Source: Alicycliphilus sp. UBA6560 (GTDB lineage Bacteria > Pseudomonadota > Gammaproteobacteria > Burkholderiales > Burkholderiaceae_C). From it: a stretch of DNA of 64,000 bases. Under the pieces are notes generated by a model. The model did no database searches and had not been told where the DNA came from. It saw only the letters and a program-made list of their open reading frames with translations. The stretch lies in NCBI GenBank assembly GCA_002434305.1, contig DJJU01000006.1, forward strand, positions 930,001-994,000, given 5' to 3'. Shown piece after piece: positions 50,168-59,341 of the stretch (within the stretch, counting starts at the first letter, position 1; every line of letters starts with the position of its first letter). The position numbers were made by a program, and so were the translations under genes.

Positions 50168-52414
50168 CTAGCCGCGTTGGCGTGCGCCGCCTTTGCCAGG
50201 CTTTTTGCCACCGACGCGAGCGGCCTTGCCTGCCGGCTCGGCCTTCGCACCCCGGGCTTTTTCCTTGCGTGTGCGACCAACGTCCTCCGCACCAGCACCG
50301 TTGCGGCGCTTGCCCGCATCGCGGCCCTTGCCGTCCCCTGCTTGAAGGGCCGACAGCTCGTCGTGCACCAGGCGGAAGTCAATGCGCCTGCCATCCAGGT
50401 CCACCCGGCTGACCTGTACGCGTACGCGCGCGCCTATGCCGTAGCGGATGCCCGTGCGCTCGCCGCGCAGCTCCTGGCGTGCCTCGTCGTAGCGAAAGTA
50501 CTCTCCGCCCAGCTCCGTGATGTGCACCAGCCCCTCGACGTACAGCGCGTCCAGCGTCACGAAAATGCCGAAACTGGTCACCGCGCTGACCACGCCGCCG
50601 TATTCCTCGCCCAGGTGCTCGCGCATGTACTGGCACTTCAGCCAGGCCTCTACGTCGCGGCTGGCCTCGTCGGCCCGGCGCTCGTTGGCGCTGCAATGCA
50701 GGCCTGCCGCCTCCCAGGCCTGGGTCTCGCGCGTGCTGGCGGCACCAGGCGTCTTGCGCGGGCGCTGCGTGGGAGCGGCGGCCCTGGCCGCCAGGCGCTT
50801 GGCGAGCTTGAACTGCGCCTCGCCCGGCGTCGGCAGCGCCGGCAGCACGTACTTGGAATTGCCCAGGATGGAGCGGATGACGCGGTGCACCAGCAGGTCC
50901 GGGTAACGGCGGATGGGGCTGGTGAAGTGGGTGTAGGCCTCGAAAGCCAGGCCGAAGTGGCCGCTGTTGATAGGCGTGTAGATGGCCTGCTGCATCGAGC
51001 GCAGGAGCATGGTGTGGATCTGCTGGGCGTCCGGGCGATCCTTGGTGGCCTCGGCGATGGACTGGAACTCCCCGGGCCGCGGCTCGTCGCCCACCATGAT
51101 GCCCACGCCCATGGCCTTCAGGTAGCCGCGCAGGATCTCCAGCTTCTCCGGCGTAGGGCCTTCGTGCACACGAAACAGGCCGACGCGCTTGCCCTCGCCG
51201 ATGAAGTCGGCGCTGCAGACGTTGGCGGCCAGCATGGCCTCTTCGATCAGCCGGTGCGCCTCGGTGCGCACGCGCGGCACGATCTTGTCGATGCGCCCGT
51301 TGTCATCGCAGACGATCTGCGTCTCTGTGGTTTCGAAGTCCACCGCGCCACGCGCATGGCGTGCGGCCAGCAGCGCACGGTACACGTCATGCAGGTTCAA
51401 CAGATCACCCACGCGCTCGTGGTAGTGCGCCGCCTCCGGCCCGCGGGTATTGGCCAGAATGGCCGCCACCTCGGTATAGGTAAAGCGCGCATGGCTGCGC
51501 ATCACGGCCGGGTAGAACTGGTAGGCATGCACCTCGCCCTTGGCGTTGACCAGCATGTCGCAGACCATGCACAGGCGCTCGACATGCGGGTTCAGTGAGC
51601 ACAGCCCGTTGGAGAGCTTTTCCGGCAGCATGGGGATGACGCGCCGCGGGAAGTACACGCTGGTGGCGCGGTCGTAGGCATCCACATCGATGGGACTGCC
51701 CGTCTCCACGTAGTGGCTGACGTCGGCGATGGCCACCAGCAGTCGCCAGCCCTTGCCGCGGCCCACGCGGGCCGGCTCGCAGTACACGGCGTCATCGAAG
51801 TCGCGCGCGTCCTCGCCGTCGATGGTGACCAGGGGCACGTCCGTCAGGTCCACGCGCTGGCGCTTGTCCTGCGCGCGCACTTTGTCGGGCAGGGCCTTGG
51901 CCTGCGCCAGGGCGGCCTCGGAAAACTCATGCGGCACGCCGTACTTGCGCACGGCGATCTCCACCTCCATGCCCGGATCGTCCACCTCACCCAGCACCTC
52001 GACCACCCGACCCACGGGCTGGCCATACAAGGCCGGCGGCTCGGTCAGCTCGACCACGACCACCTGGCCGGCATTGGCCGTGCCGGTGGCGCCCTTGGGG
52101 ATCAGCACGTCCTGGCCGTAGCGCTTGTCTTCCGGAGCGACCAGCCAGACGCCGCTCTCCTGCAACAGGCGGCCGATGATGGGCTGGCGCGGACGCTCGA
52201 CGATCTCGAGCACACGGCCCTCAGGCCGGCCGCGGCGGTCATGGCGCACGACGCGCACACGGACCCGGTCCTTGTGCAGCACGGCACGCATTTCGTTGGG
52301 CGGCAGGTAGATGTCCTGGCCATCGTCGTCCGCAATGACGAAGCCGTGGCCGTCGCGGTGACCCTGTACGCTGCCCTCGATCTCATCGGAGGAAACTTTT
52401 TGCGCGGAAGTCAC
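50168..52414 (-). CDS. rnr: Ribonuclease R
   Basis: RNase R is a 3'-5' exoribonuclease that degrades structured RNA. The 748-residue enzyme has N-terminal cold-shock domains (GFVIADDDGQDIYLPPNEMR) and the RNB catalytic domain with TIDGEDARDFDDAVY (metal-binding Asp residues) and HFTSPIRRYPDLLVHR. S1 (GGVVSAVTSFGIFVTLDALYVEGLVHI) and a Lys/Gly/Ala-rich basic tail follow. No ATG exists at the expected start; GTG at 52414 is the best candidate. The open frame continues across the antisense of tRNA-Leu, which cannot be coding. Confidence 0.93.
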   Translation of the reverse strand: MTSAQKVSSDEIEGSVQGHRDGHGFVIADDDGQDIYLPPNEMRAVLHKDRVRVRVVRHDRRGRPEGRVLEIVERPRQPIIGRLLQESGVWLVAPEDKRYGQDVLIPKGATGTANAGQVVVVELTEPPALYGQPVGRVVEVLGEVDDPGMEVEIAVRKYGVPHEFSEAALAQAKALPDKVRAQDKRQRVDLTDVPLVTIDGEDARDFDDAVYCEPARVGRGKGWRLLVAIADVSHYVETGSPIDVDAYDRATSVYFPRRVIPMLPEKLSNGLCSLNPHVERLCMVCDMLVNAKGEVHAYQFYPAVMRSHARFTYTEVAAILANTRGPEAAHYHERVGDLLNLHDVYRALLAARHARGAVDFETTETQIVCDDNGRIDKIVPRVRTEAHRLIEEAMLAANVCSADFIGEGKRVGLFRVHEGPTPEKLEILRGYLKAMGVGIMVGDEPRPGEFQSIAEATKDRPDAQQIHTMLLRSMQQAIYTPINSGHFGLAFEAYTHFTSPIRRYPDLLVHRVIRSILGNSKYVLPALPTPGEAQFKLAKRLAARAAAPTQRPRKTPGAASTRETQAWEAAGLHCSANERRADEASRDVEAWLKCQYMREHLGEEYGGVVSAVTSFGIFVTLDALYVEGLVHITELGGEYFRYDEARQELRGERTGIRYGIGARVRVQVSRVDLDGRRIDFRLVHDELSALQAGDGKGRDAGKRRNGAGAEDVGRTRKEKARGAKAEPAGKAARVGGKKPGKGGARQRG

Positions 52415-52460
52415 GCTGGCGTGTTTTTTTTGGTTGTACAATCTCGTTCTTTCCTGAAAT

Positions 52461-52545
<85 letters not shown>

Positions 52546-52580
52546 AGTTTAACGAGAACCCGCAAGAGTTCCGGCAACAA

Positions 52581-52610
52581 AAGCCGCTTCATCCGTGAAG
52601 CGGCTTTTTT
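52581..52610 (+). terminator. Terminator after tRNA-Leu copy 1
   Basis: AAGCCGCTTC and GAAGCGGCTT form a 10-bp stem with a six-base loop, followed by T6-G-T3. Confidence 0.92.
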
Positions 52611-52699
52611 GTTTGCAGCGCCCACCGCACATAAAAAATTTTTGCGAAACTTTCCGGAAGCGCCAAAAAAGCATCCTATACTCGCGGCTTCCCTGAAAT

Positions 52700-52784
<85 letters not shown>

Positions 52785-52795
52785 AAACAAACAAA

Positions 52796-52825
52796 AAGCC
52801 GCTGATGCAAATCAGCGGCTTTTTC
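52796..52825 (+). terminator. Terminator after tRNA-Leu copy 2
   Basis: AAGCCGCTGAT and ATCAGCGGCTT form an 11-bp stem with a four-base loop, followed by five T. Confidence 0.92.
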
Positions 52826-52900
52826 GTTGCTGGCGCTTCAAGCCGGCATATTGCGCCGGGCGCCGGGCCTTGCAGCCCGGTCTGCCCCATCACCAGCTTC

Positions 52901-55534
52901 TCATTTGCGCAGCAGCGCCTTGAGCGCGTTCTGCAGGCGGCGCGCCTGGGCTTCGTCGCCGGCACTGGCGAAGATCTGTGCAGCGTCGCTCTCCCAGGTT
53001 TGCTGCGGCGACGGATCGTTGCGGCGCGTGAGCAGCTGCAGCTGCAGCGCACGGCGCGCCGACAGCTGCTCGGCCGGGGTCGGCACCTCGGCGGCGATCT
53101 CCAGGCGCAGCAGCGCCTGCTGCGCATCACTGGCCGCAGCCGGAGCAGACAGCGCCTGCGTCCAGGCCGTGCGGGCACTGGGCGACACCTTGCCGCCCAG
53201 CTCCTGCACGCTGGGCACCTGCGCCGCATCGCGGGCCTTCCAGGCGGCCATCAGCTGCGTGAGCGCTTCGCCGTGGGCCTGGGCCGCCAGCTTGCGCAGC
53301 GTGGCCTGGGCATGCTCCATGGCGTCGCGCTGGGCGCGGAAGGCGGTGTCGCCCAGGCGGGGACCGCGGGCCGGAGCATCGCCCCGGTCGCGCATGCGCC
53401 CGCCCTGCCCGCCCCTGAAGTCGTCACGGTCGCGCCGGTCACCGGGACGGCCACCGCGCTGCTGGGGCGCGGCCGTGGCTGGCTTGCGCGCACCAGGGCG
53501 ATCGTCGCCGCGCACGGCCACCACAGGGCGCTGCACAGGCGCGGGTGCGGGTGCAGCCTCTGCCATCGGCGCTTCAGCGCCTGCTTCAGTATTTGTAGCT
53601 GCTGGCGCTTGCTGGACATGGGCTGCAGCCTGATTTTGCTCAGATTGAGCGTCATGCTGCGCCTTCAGCGCAGCGTCCAGCGAGGCCATGGCCTCGCGGA
53701 TGCGCTGGGCGTCGCCCGAGGCGTTGGCCGCCTCCAGCGCCTTGGACGCTTCCAGCACCGCGCGGTCGCGCGCGCCCATCTGGGCCGCACCCTGCTCGCG
53801 CGCCGCACTCTTGCGGGCGAAGGCCTCGTCGATGGGCTTGCGGAAGGCGTCCCACAGCTTTTGCTCCTGCCGGCGGTCCAGCGGCACCGCCTGCGCCTCG
53901 GCCTGCCAGCGCTGCTGCAGAGCCTTGACGGCGTCGATGCGCAGCTGCGGCGCGGCGCCCAGCGCCGTGGCTTCCTCGATCATGGCGTGGCGCTGGGCCA
54001 GGCTGGCCTTTTGCGCGGCTGCCAGCGGAGCGCCGGCCTCGGCCATGGCCTCCTTCCACAAGGGCTGCAGCTCGGCAAACACCTTCTCACTGACGTGGCC
54101 GCCGGCGCGCCAGCGCTCGCTGAACTGGTGCAGTGCGCGGCTGGCGGCCTTCCAGTCGGGGGTGGTAGCGGAGGTTTGCTCCTGCGTCCAGGCCTTGAGT
54201 TCGTCCACCAAGGCCTGGCGCTGGGCGCGGTGCTGAGCGCTTTCGGCGCGCACCTTCTCCAGCCAGGCCTCCACGATCTTGTGGGCGGCGTTGCAGGCCT
54301 CGTCGAAACGCTTCCAAAGCGCATGGTTGGCGGGCGCGCCCTGGTCGGCCTGCTTCCACTGCTCGCGCAGCTGGCGCAGCGTTTCCTGCATCTTGCGGCC
54401 GCCCAAGGCCTGGCCTTCGGGACGGTTCAGCAGGCCCTCGGCACGCGCGACCAGGTCTTCGCGCACCTGGTCGGCGCTCCAGCGCTGCCAGCCTTCCAGC
54501 TCGCCAGCGGCGACCAGTGCGGCATGCACCTTCTGCTCCAGCTCGTTGTCGATCAGCTTGCCGTGCACCTTGAGCACCCCGCGCAGGGCAGTCGCTGCCC
54601 CGGCGCTGGCTTTGCCGTGACCCTGGGCGGTCTCTTCCTCCAGTTTGGCCAAGGCTTCGCGCACTGCCTGCTGGGCTGCCTCGCGCTGGGCCGGATCCAC
54701 CTTGGGGCGGACCGGAGCAGCGCTGCGCGCCTGGGCCTTTTCGGCCTCGGTGGGCAAGCCACGCGCCTGGCGTAGTTCATCGGCCCAGACGGGTACGGGC
54801 GGCAGTGGCGCCGCGGCGTCCTCAGCCGCGGCGACGGTCTGGCTCAGCGCCGACTGGAAGGCCTCCCAGACCACCAGCAGCTGGGCGCGCGAGGCCTCCA
54901 GCTGGGCCGGAAAGCGCGCTTCCACGCTGGGCCAGGCGGCGTCGCCGGACAGCTCCTGCGCCTGCGCCTGCCAGCGCTCGACGTCGGAGCTCAGCAGCGC
55001 CAGGGCCGCCTGCGCGTCCTTCCAGGGCTTGGTAGACAGGACTTCGATGCGCTGGGCCAGCAGCACGGCGGCCTCGCGCTGCACCTGCACGCGGTGCTGC
55101 AGGTCCTCAATGACCTTGACGCGCTCGGCCAGCTGGCCCTTGAGCTGCGACAGCGGCTCGCGCGACAGCGGCGCGCCGGCCTTGGCGGCGTCGCGCTGCC
55201 AGGCCAGGGCGTCGGCGATGTTTAGGCGTGGCGCGGCCAGCAGTGCCTCGGCCTTGGCGGCCCATTCGGCGCCGATGGCCTCTTGCGCCTGGGCGCGGCG
55301 GATCTCGTCCAGCCGCTCGCGCACGGCACGGGCCGCGCCCTTGTCACGCGCGCTGAGTTCCTTGAAGACCTCCTGCAGGCGCTCGACCGGGGGCTGCGTG
55401 GCCAGCCAATCGCGGATGCGCCCCGCGCGCTCGCCGGACGTCGCGGCCGAGAAGGCGCCACCCGTCAGCGCGTCCAGGGGATGCGGCTCGCTGGTTTTTG
55501 CCGGGACCGGGGAGGTTTCAGGAGCGTCGGACAT
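52901..55534 (-). CDS. Very long DUF349-domain protein
   Basis: The product is about 877 residues, dominated by repeated all-alpha DUF349-like units between about 60 and 630. A Gly/Arg/Asp-rich, probably disordered stretch follows (about 690-750, with QRGGRPGDRRDRDD), then a helical C-terminus. DUF349 proteins are found across bacteria and their role is unproven; an RNA- or ribosome-related function has been suggested. The start at 55534 (MSDAPETSP) is preferred over ATG 55561, but neither has a clear ribosome site. Residues about 632-649 derive from a dispersed repeat copy. The gene stands alone, convergent with the tRNA genes. Confidence 0.88.
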   Translation of the reverse strand: MSDAPETSPVPAKTSEPHPLDALTGGAFSAATSGERAGRIRDWLATQPPVERLQEVFKELSARDKGAARAVRERLDEIRRAQAQEAIGAEWAAKAEALLAAPRLNIADALAWQRDAAKAGAPLSREPLSQLKGQLAERVKVIEDLQHRVQVQREAAVLLAQRIEVLSTKPWKDAQAALALLSSDVERWQAQAQELSGDAAWPSVEARFPAQLEASRAQLLVVWEAFQSALSQTVAAAEDAAAPLPPVPVWADELRQARGLPTEAEKAQARSAAPVRPKVDPAQREAAQQAVREALAKLEEETAQGHGKASAGAATALRGVLKVHGKLIDNELEQKVHAALVAAGELEGWQRWSADQVREDLVARAEGLLNRPEGQALGGRKMQETLRQLREQWKQADQGAPANHALWKRFDEACNAAHKIVEAWLEKVRAESAQHRAQRQALVDELKAWTQEQTSATTPDWKAASRALHQFSERWRAGGHVSEKVFAELQPLWKEAMAEAGAPLAAAQKASLAQRHAMIEEATALGAAPQLRIDAVKALQQRWQAEAQAVPLDRRQEQKLWDAFRKPIDEAFARKSAAREQGAAQMGARDRAVLEASKALEAANASGDAQRIREAMASLDAALKAQHDAQSEQNQAAAHVQQAPAATNTEAGAEAPMAEAAPAPAPVQRPVVAVRGDDRPGARKPATAAPQQRGGRPGDRRDRDDFRGGQGGRMRDRGDAPARGPRLGDTAFRAQRDAMEHAQATLRKLAAQAHGEALTQLMAAWKARDAAQVPSVQELGGKVSPSARTAWTQALSAPAAASDAQQALLRLEIAAEVPTPAEQLSARRALQLQLLTRRNDPSPQQTWESDAAQIFASAGDEAQARRLQNALKALLRK
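53588..53640 (+). repeat. Dispersed repeat copy inside the DUF349 gene
   Basis: TTTGTAGCTGCTGGCGCTTGC, then ATGGGCTGCAGCC and a T-run, antisense to the gene. It is read in frame within an Ala/Gln-rich linker. Confidence 0.7.
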
Positions 55535-55753
55535 TTTGCTGCGGGAAGAAAAAGGAAACATGGTTCTGGCAGGAGGGCGATGGACCGGGATGCGGCGAAC
55601 GCTGGGGGGTCATCGCGGCTAGAAGCGGGTAGACGGGAAGTCCGGCCACCGCGGGAAAGTTGCTATTTTGGCCCGGTTTTGCAAGACGGCCGCCAGGGCT
55701 GCCAAGGCCACGCGGCGGAAGCCATTCGAGGCATCTCCACTGCGAGCGGACAT

Positions 55754-55812
55754 TTATCAAAACTGATAGCTGCCAGCGCTTGCTACACAAGGGTTTGCAG
55801 CCATTTTCATTT
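55754..55812 (+). repeat. Dispersed repeat copy
   Basis: Near-consensus copy: TTATCAAAACTG flank, ATAGCTGCCAGCGCTTG, loop CTACA, CAAGGGTTTGCAGCC, then ATTTTCATTT. Confidence 0.8.
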
Positions 55813-55924
55813 AAACCCCTCCCAGGAAGCGCCAAGCCGTCTCCATACATATATAGAGGGCAAGGCTGTCATCAAGAGAAACATGCCTGCCGGCCGCCCC
55901 GATGTTGATGAAAAGCAGAAAAAG

Positions 55925-56050
55925 AGAAGCCCGGTGGAAGGAAGCCTTCCACCGGGCCCGATGGCGGACGCAGCGGTCCATGTGCCATCGCTTTTCGCAC
56001 TCGGGGAGAGATAAGTCCCCCAGTGCGGGAGGCAAAGTATTGCCTCCGAG
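55925..56050 (+). ncRNA. Candidate structured RNA: three or four consecutive hairpins
   Basis: GCCCGGTGGAAGG / CCTTCCACCGGGC is a 13-bp perfect stem (55929-55957). It is followed by CGATGGC / GCCATCG, then GCACT-x-GGGG / CCCC-x-AGTGC (55997-56026), then GGAGGCAA / TTGCCTCC (56028-56047). None has a T-run, so they are not ordinary terminators. Strand is uncertain because perfect stems fold on both. I could not match it to tmRNA, RNase P, 6S, SRP or a known riboswitch by eye. Confidence 0.4.
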
Positions 56051-56521
56051 GGATGCCGCGCAGGAGGCCGCCTTTTGCAAAGCTGCGAACCTGGTTGGCT
56101 TCGCGCCCGGCCACAGCCGGACGAATGGAAGATTAGCAAAGGCGGGCGTCCCCTTCCATCGATGTTTCGCAATGACACAACCGCACCGACCCCATCAGGC
56201 AAGAGCTGTTTCCTGATGTTGCAATCAGTTCATTTATGCTTTTTTTGTCTCAAACAAGAAAACCTTAGTATTGACTGAGCATTTTGCAGCCCCCTAGAAT
56301 CCGCCAGCTTCACGACATCACCTCGTAGTAACCCTAGCCCAGCCGTCTCTCGGCTCCGATGGTCCGCAAGTTTCCGGTGCGCCGCGCGCCCGGCACGGAT
56401 CGATATGGCAACCCAGTCCGGGCGAGCACGCCCGGCCCGAAATCGAGTTCCCTCCCCTGCATCGCTGCATTGCGGTGCCTCGCCTTGCCGGGACTCGTTT
56501 CTTGCAGAAAGGATGAGAGCT

Positions 56522-57370
56522 ATGACAGCTTCAGGAAGAGCCGTCGCCGGCGTTCGCACTTTTGCCGCCGATGTCGCCAATGGCTTTCTGGAAGTCACCC
56601 ACAGCAGCTTCGCCCTGCTGGGGCTGGCCGTCGCCTTCGTCGCCATCACCCTGACGGCGCGGCCCGACCTGCGTCAAGCGGGCGAGGAACACCTGATGGG
56701 CTGGCTGCAGTCGCGCCAGCCGGTGGTAGTGCAACTGGAAGCCGAGCCGCCCCTGGGCGATCGCCCCCTGGCCATCAACCCTAAGGAACTGCCGCGCGAG
56801 CAGGCCGCCGTGGCCTACTGGCTGAGCAAGAAATACCGCGTGGCCCCCGAGCCCGTGGCCGCGCTGGTGAACGAGGCCTACGAGATCGGCACGCGAACCA
56901 AGCTGGACCCGACGCTGATCCTGGCCATCGTGGCCATCGAATCGAGCTTCAATCCCTTCGCCCAGAGTCCTGTGGGGGCGCAAGGCCTGATGCAGGTCAT
57001 GACGCGCGTGCACACCGACAAGTACGAGGACGTGGGCGGCCACCTGGCAGCCTTCAACCCCCTGGCCAACCTGCGCGTGGGCGTAAAGGTGCTGCAGGAA
57101 TGCATCGCCCGCGCCGGCTCGCTGGAGGGGGGCCTGCGCTACTACGTGGGCGCCGCCAACCTGCCCAGCGACGGCGGCTATGCCGCCAAGGTGCTGGCCG
57201 AGCACTTCCGTCTGCGTCAGGTGGCGGGCGGACGGGCCGCCGCCCCCAACGTGCCGCCGGCCACGCCCGTGCTGTCCACGAAGGCTCCGGCCGAGGCGGC
57301 CGACGTGAGCGCGCCCTCCGCCGCACTGCAGCCCACTGGCGAGAAGGTGGCCATGCTGGCCGGCGTCTGA
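56522..57370 (+). CDS. Membrane-anchored lytic transglycosylase (SLT domain)
   Basis: The 282-residue protein has an N-terminal membrane anchor (about 20-45), a linker, and a lysozyme-like SLT domain (about 125-235). The catalytic Glu stands in LAIVAIESSFNPFAQSPVGAQGLMQVM. It ends in a Pro/Ala-rich tail. Such enzymes cut murein glycan strands, often to open space for envelope machines. The GLMQVM and RYYVGAANLP motifs vary from the usual GLMQLMP and YNAGP, typical for a Burkholderiales subgroup. AGAAAGGA precedes the ATG at 56522; an ATG nine bases earlier is less well placed. It is followed by glyA after 239 bases. Confidence 0.9.
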   Translation: MTASGRAVAGVRTFAADVANGFLEVTHSSFALLGLAVAFVAITLTARPDLRQAGEEHLMGWLQSRQPVVVQLEAEPPLGDRPLAINPKELPREQAAVAYWLSKKYRVAPEPVAALVNEAYEIGTRTKLDPTLILAIVAIESSFNPFAQSPVGAQGLMQVMTRVHTDKYEDVGGHLAAFNPLANLRVGVKVLQECIARAGSLEGGLRYYVGAANLPSDGGYAAKVLAEHFRLRQVAGGRAAAPNVPPATPVLSTKAPAEAADVSAPSAALQPTGEKVAMLAGV

Positions 57371-57609
57371 CCGGTTGGTTCTCGGCGCTCGGCTACACTA
57401 GCCGGGTACGCGACTGGCGATAGGCGTGGCGCACCTGAGAGGGCGCCGCCGCTGACGTGGAAATCCTGCAGGAGGCATGCCTTTCCTGCCAACCACTGGG
57501 AAGCGTACCGCGCGGGCAGCCCCAACGGGCTGCCTTTGCCGCGATCCGTCGTTCGCCTGGGCAGCCCCTGGAAGCCTTCGGGGGGCACACGTTCATCAGA
57601 CTGCCAACC
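57371..57609 (+). promoter_or_regulatory. Long hairpin-rich leader of glyA
   Basis: This 239-base stretch between the transglycosylase and glyA contains GCAGGA-GGCATGCC-TTTCCTGC (57468-57489) and the 8-bp stem GGCAGCCC / GGGCTGCC followed by TTTGCC (57515-57537). The length and the terminator-like second hairpin suggest leader control of glyA. I do not find the conserved cores of glycine, SAH or SAM riboswitches. A weak promoter could lie near 57390-57410. Confidence 0.4.
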
Positions 57610-58854
57610 ATGTACCAACGCAACATCCTTGTCGAACAAACCGATCCCGAGGTGTGGGCTGCCATTCAGGCCGAAAACGTCCGCCAGGAAGAGCACATCG
57701 AGCTGATCGCCAGCGAAAACTACGCCTCGCCCGCCGTCATGGCTGCACAGGGCTCCCAGCTGACCAACAAGTACGCCGAGGGCTACCCCGGCAAGCGCTA
57801 CTACGGCGGCTGCGAGAACGTGGACGTGATCGAGCAGCTGGCCATCGACCGCATCAAGCAGCTGTTCGGCGCCGAGGCGGCCAATGTGCAACCCAACTCC
57901 GGCTCGCAGGCCAACCAGGCCGTGCTGATGGCTTTTTGCAAGCCCGGCGACACCATCCTGGGCATGAGTCTGGCCGAGGGCGGGCACCTGACGCACGGCA
58001 TGCCGCTGAACATGAGCGGCAAGTGGTTCAACGTGGTCTCCTATGGCCTGAACGCCCAGGAAGAGATCGACTACGACGCCCTGGAGGCCAAGGCACGCGA
58101 GCACAAGCCCAGGTTGATCATCGCCGGCGCCTCGGCCTATGCCCTGCGCATCGACTTCGAGCGCTTTGCGAAGATCGCAAAGGAAGTCGGCGCCATCTTC
58201 TGGGTGGACATCGCCCATTACGCCGGCCTGGTAGTCGCGGGCGAATACCCCAACCCGGTGCCTTTTGCCGATGTGGTCACCTCCACCACGCACAAGAGCC
58301 TGCGCGGCCCGCGCGGCGGCATCATCCTGATGAAGGCCGAGCACGAGAAGGCGCTCAATTCCGCCATCTTCCCCGGCTTGCAAGGGGGGCCGCTGGAGCA
58401 CGTCATCGCCGCCAAGGCCGTGGCCTTCAAGGAAGCGCTGTCGCCCGAGTTCAAGACCTACCAGCAGCAGGTGGTGAAGAACGCCAAGGTCTTTGCCGAA
58501 ACGCTGACGGCGCGCGGCCTGCGCATCGTCAGCGGCCGCACGGAAAGCCACGTCATGCTGGTGGATCTGCGCGCCAAAGGCATCACCGGCAAGGAAGCCG
58601 AGGCGGCCCTGGGCAAGGCGCACATCACCATCAACAAGAACGCCATTCCCAACGACCCGGAAAAGCCCATGGTGACCAGCGGCATCCGCGTGGGCACGCC
58701 AGCCATCACCACGCGCGGCTTCAAGGAAGAAGAGACGCGCCTGACGGCCAACCTGCTGGCCGATGTGCTGGAGAACCCGCACGACGAGGGCCACCTGGCC
58801 GCAGTGCGCGCCAAGGTGCACGAACTGACCAGCCGCTTCCCGGTCTACCGCTGA
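57610..58854 (+). CDS. glyA: Serine hydroxymethyltransferase
   Basis: GlyA interconverts serine and glycine, loading a one-carbon unit on tetrahydrofolate. The 414-residue PLP enzyme has landmarks IELIASENYASPAVM, NKYAEGYPGKRYYGG, PNSGSQANQAV, and the PLP lysine in TSTTHKSLRGPRGG. The start at 57610 (MYQRNILVEQTDPEVW) is the betaproteobacterial family start; upstream open frame lies in the leader. nrdR follows after 22 bases. Confidence 0.98.
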   Translation: MYQRNILVEQTDPEVWAAIQAENVRQEEHIELIASENYASPAVMAAQGSQLTNKYAEGYPGKRYYGGCENVDVIEQLAIDRIKQLFGAEAANVQPNSGSQANQAVLMAFCKPGDTILGMSLAEGGHLTHGMPLNMSGKWFNVVSYGLNAQEEIDYDALEAKAREHKPRLIIAGASAYALRIDFERFAKIAKEVGAIFWVDIAHYAGLVVAGEYPNPVPFADVVTSTTHKSLRGPRGGIILMKAEHEKALNSAIFPGLQGGPLEHVIAAKAVAFKEALSPEFKTYQQQVVKNAKVFAETLTARGLRIVSGRTESHVMLVDLRAKGITGKEAEAALGKAHITINKNAIPNDPEKPMVTSGIRVGTPAITTRGFKEEETRLTANLLADVLENPHDEGHLAAVRAKVHELTSRFPVYR

Positions 58855-58876
58855 ACGCCCGCCGGGCCACGCCAGC

Positions 58877-59326
58877 GTGAAGTGCCCTTTCTGCAGCCAC
58901 CCGGAGACGCAGGTCGCAGAAACCCGCGTGTCCGAGGACGGCACGCTGGTGCGCCGGCGCCGGCGCTGCGCCGCGTGCGACAAGCGCTTCACCACGTACG
59001 AGCGGCCGGAAGTCAACTTTCCGACCATCGTCAAGAAGGACGGGCGGCGCGTGGAGTACGACCGCGCCAAGCTGCTCGCGTCCTTCCAGCTGGCGCTGCG
59101 CAAGCGCCCGGTGAGCACGGTGCAGATCGACAGCGCCATTGAGCGCATCGAGGAACGGCTGCTGAACCTGGGCCAGCGCGAGATGCTGTCCAGCACGTTG
59201 GGCGAGTTGGTCATGCGCGAGCTGCAGAAGCTCGACAAGGTGGCCTACGTGCGCTTTGCCAGCGTGTACCGCAGCTTCGAGGACGTGCACGAGTTCCGCG
59301 CGCTGGTCGACGAGGTGGGCAAGTGA
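58877..59326 (+). CDS. nrdR: Transcriptional repressor NrdR
   Basis: NrdR represses ribonucleotide reductase genes when ATP/dATP are bound. The 149-residue protein has a zinc ribbon (MKCPFCSHPETQV ... CAACDKRFTTYER) and an ATP-cone domain (RAKLLASFQLALRKRPVS ... YVRFASVYRSFEDVHEF). It starts with GTG at 58877. glyA-nrdR is a conserved pair. No NrdR box was found in the window. Confidence 0.97.
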   Translation: MKCPFCSHPETQVAETRVSEDGTLVRRRRRCAACDKRFTTYERPEVNFPTIVKKDGRRVEYDRAKLLASFQLALRKRPVSTVQIDSAIERIEERLLNLGQREMLSSTLGELVMRELQKLDKVAYVRFASVYRSFEDVHEFRALVDEVGK

Positions 59327-59341
59327 AGCGACTGGCGCTAC

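Larger units (their letters stand above)
55535..56521. other. Gene-free kilobase with repeat and hairpin cluster
   Basis: No protein gene is supported between the DUF349 start and the transglycosylase start. The stretch holds a dispersed repeat (55754-55812) and a run of consecutive strong hairpins (55929-56047). After these comes an AT-richer part (56200-56290) that probably contains the transglycosylase promoter. Overlapping short frames on both strands merely follow the palindromes. Confidence 0.6.

Noticed and set aside
55925..56170. 6S RNA, tmRNA, RNase P RNA or SRP RNA in the gene-free kilobase
   Set aside because: The characteristic conserved segments of these RNAs are not visible; the region is listed only as a candidate structured RNA.
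55811..56216. Several overlapping short frames on both strands as small proteins
   Set aside because: They follow the perfect hairpins, so both strands mirror each other, and they lack ribosome sites and recognisable domains.
57371..57609. Glycine, SAH or SAM riboswitch before glyA
   Set aside because: I could not find the conserved core sequences of these classes, so only an unassigned leader is reported.
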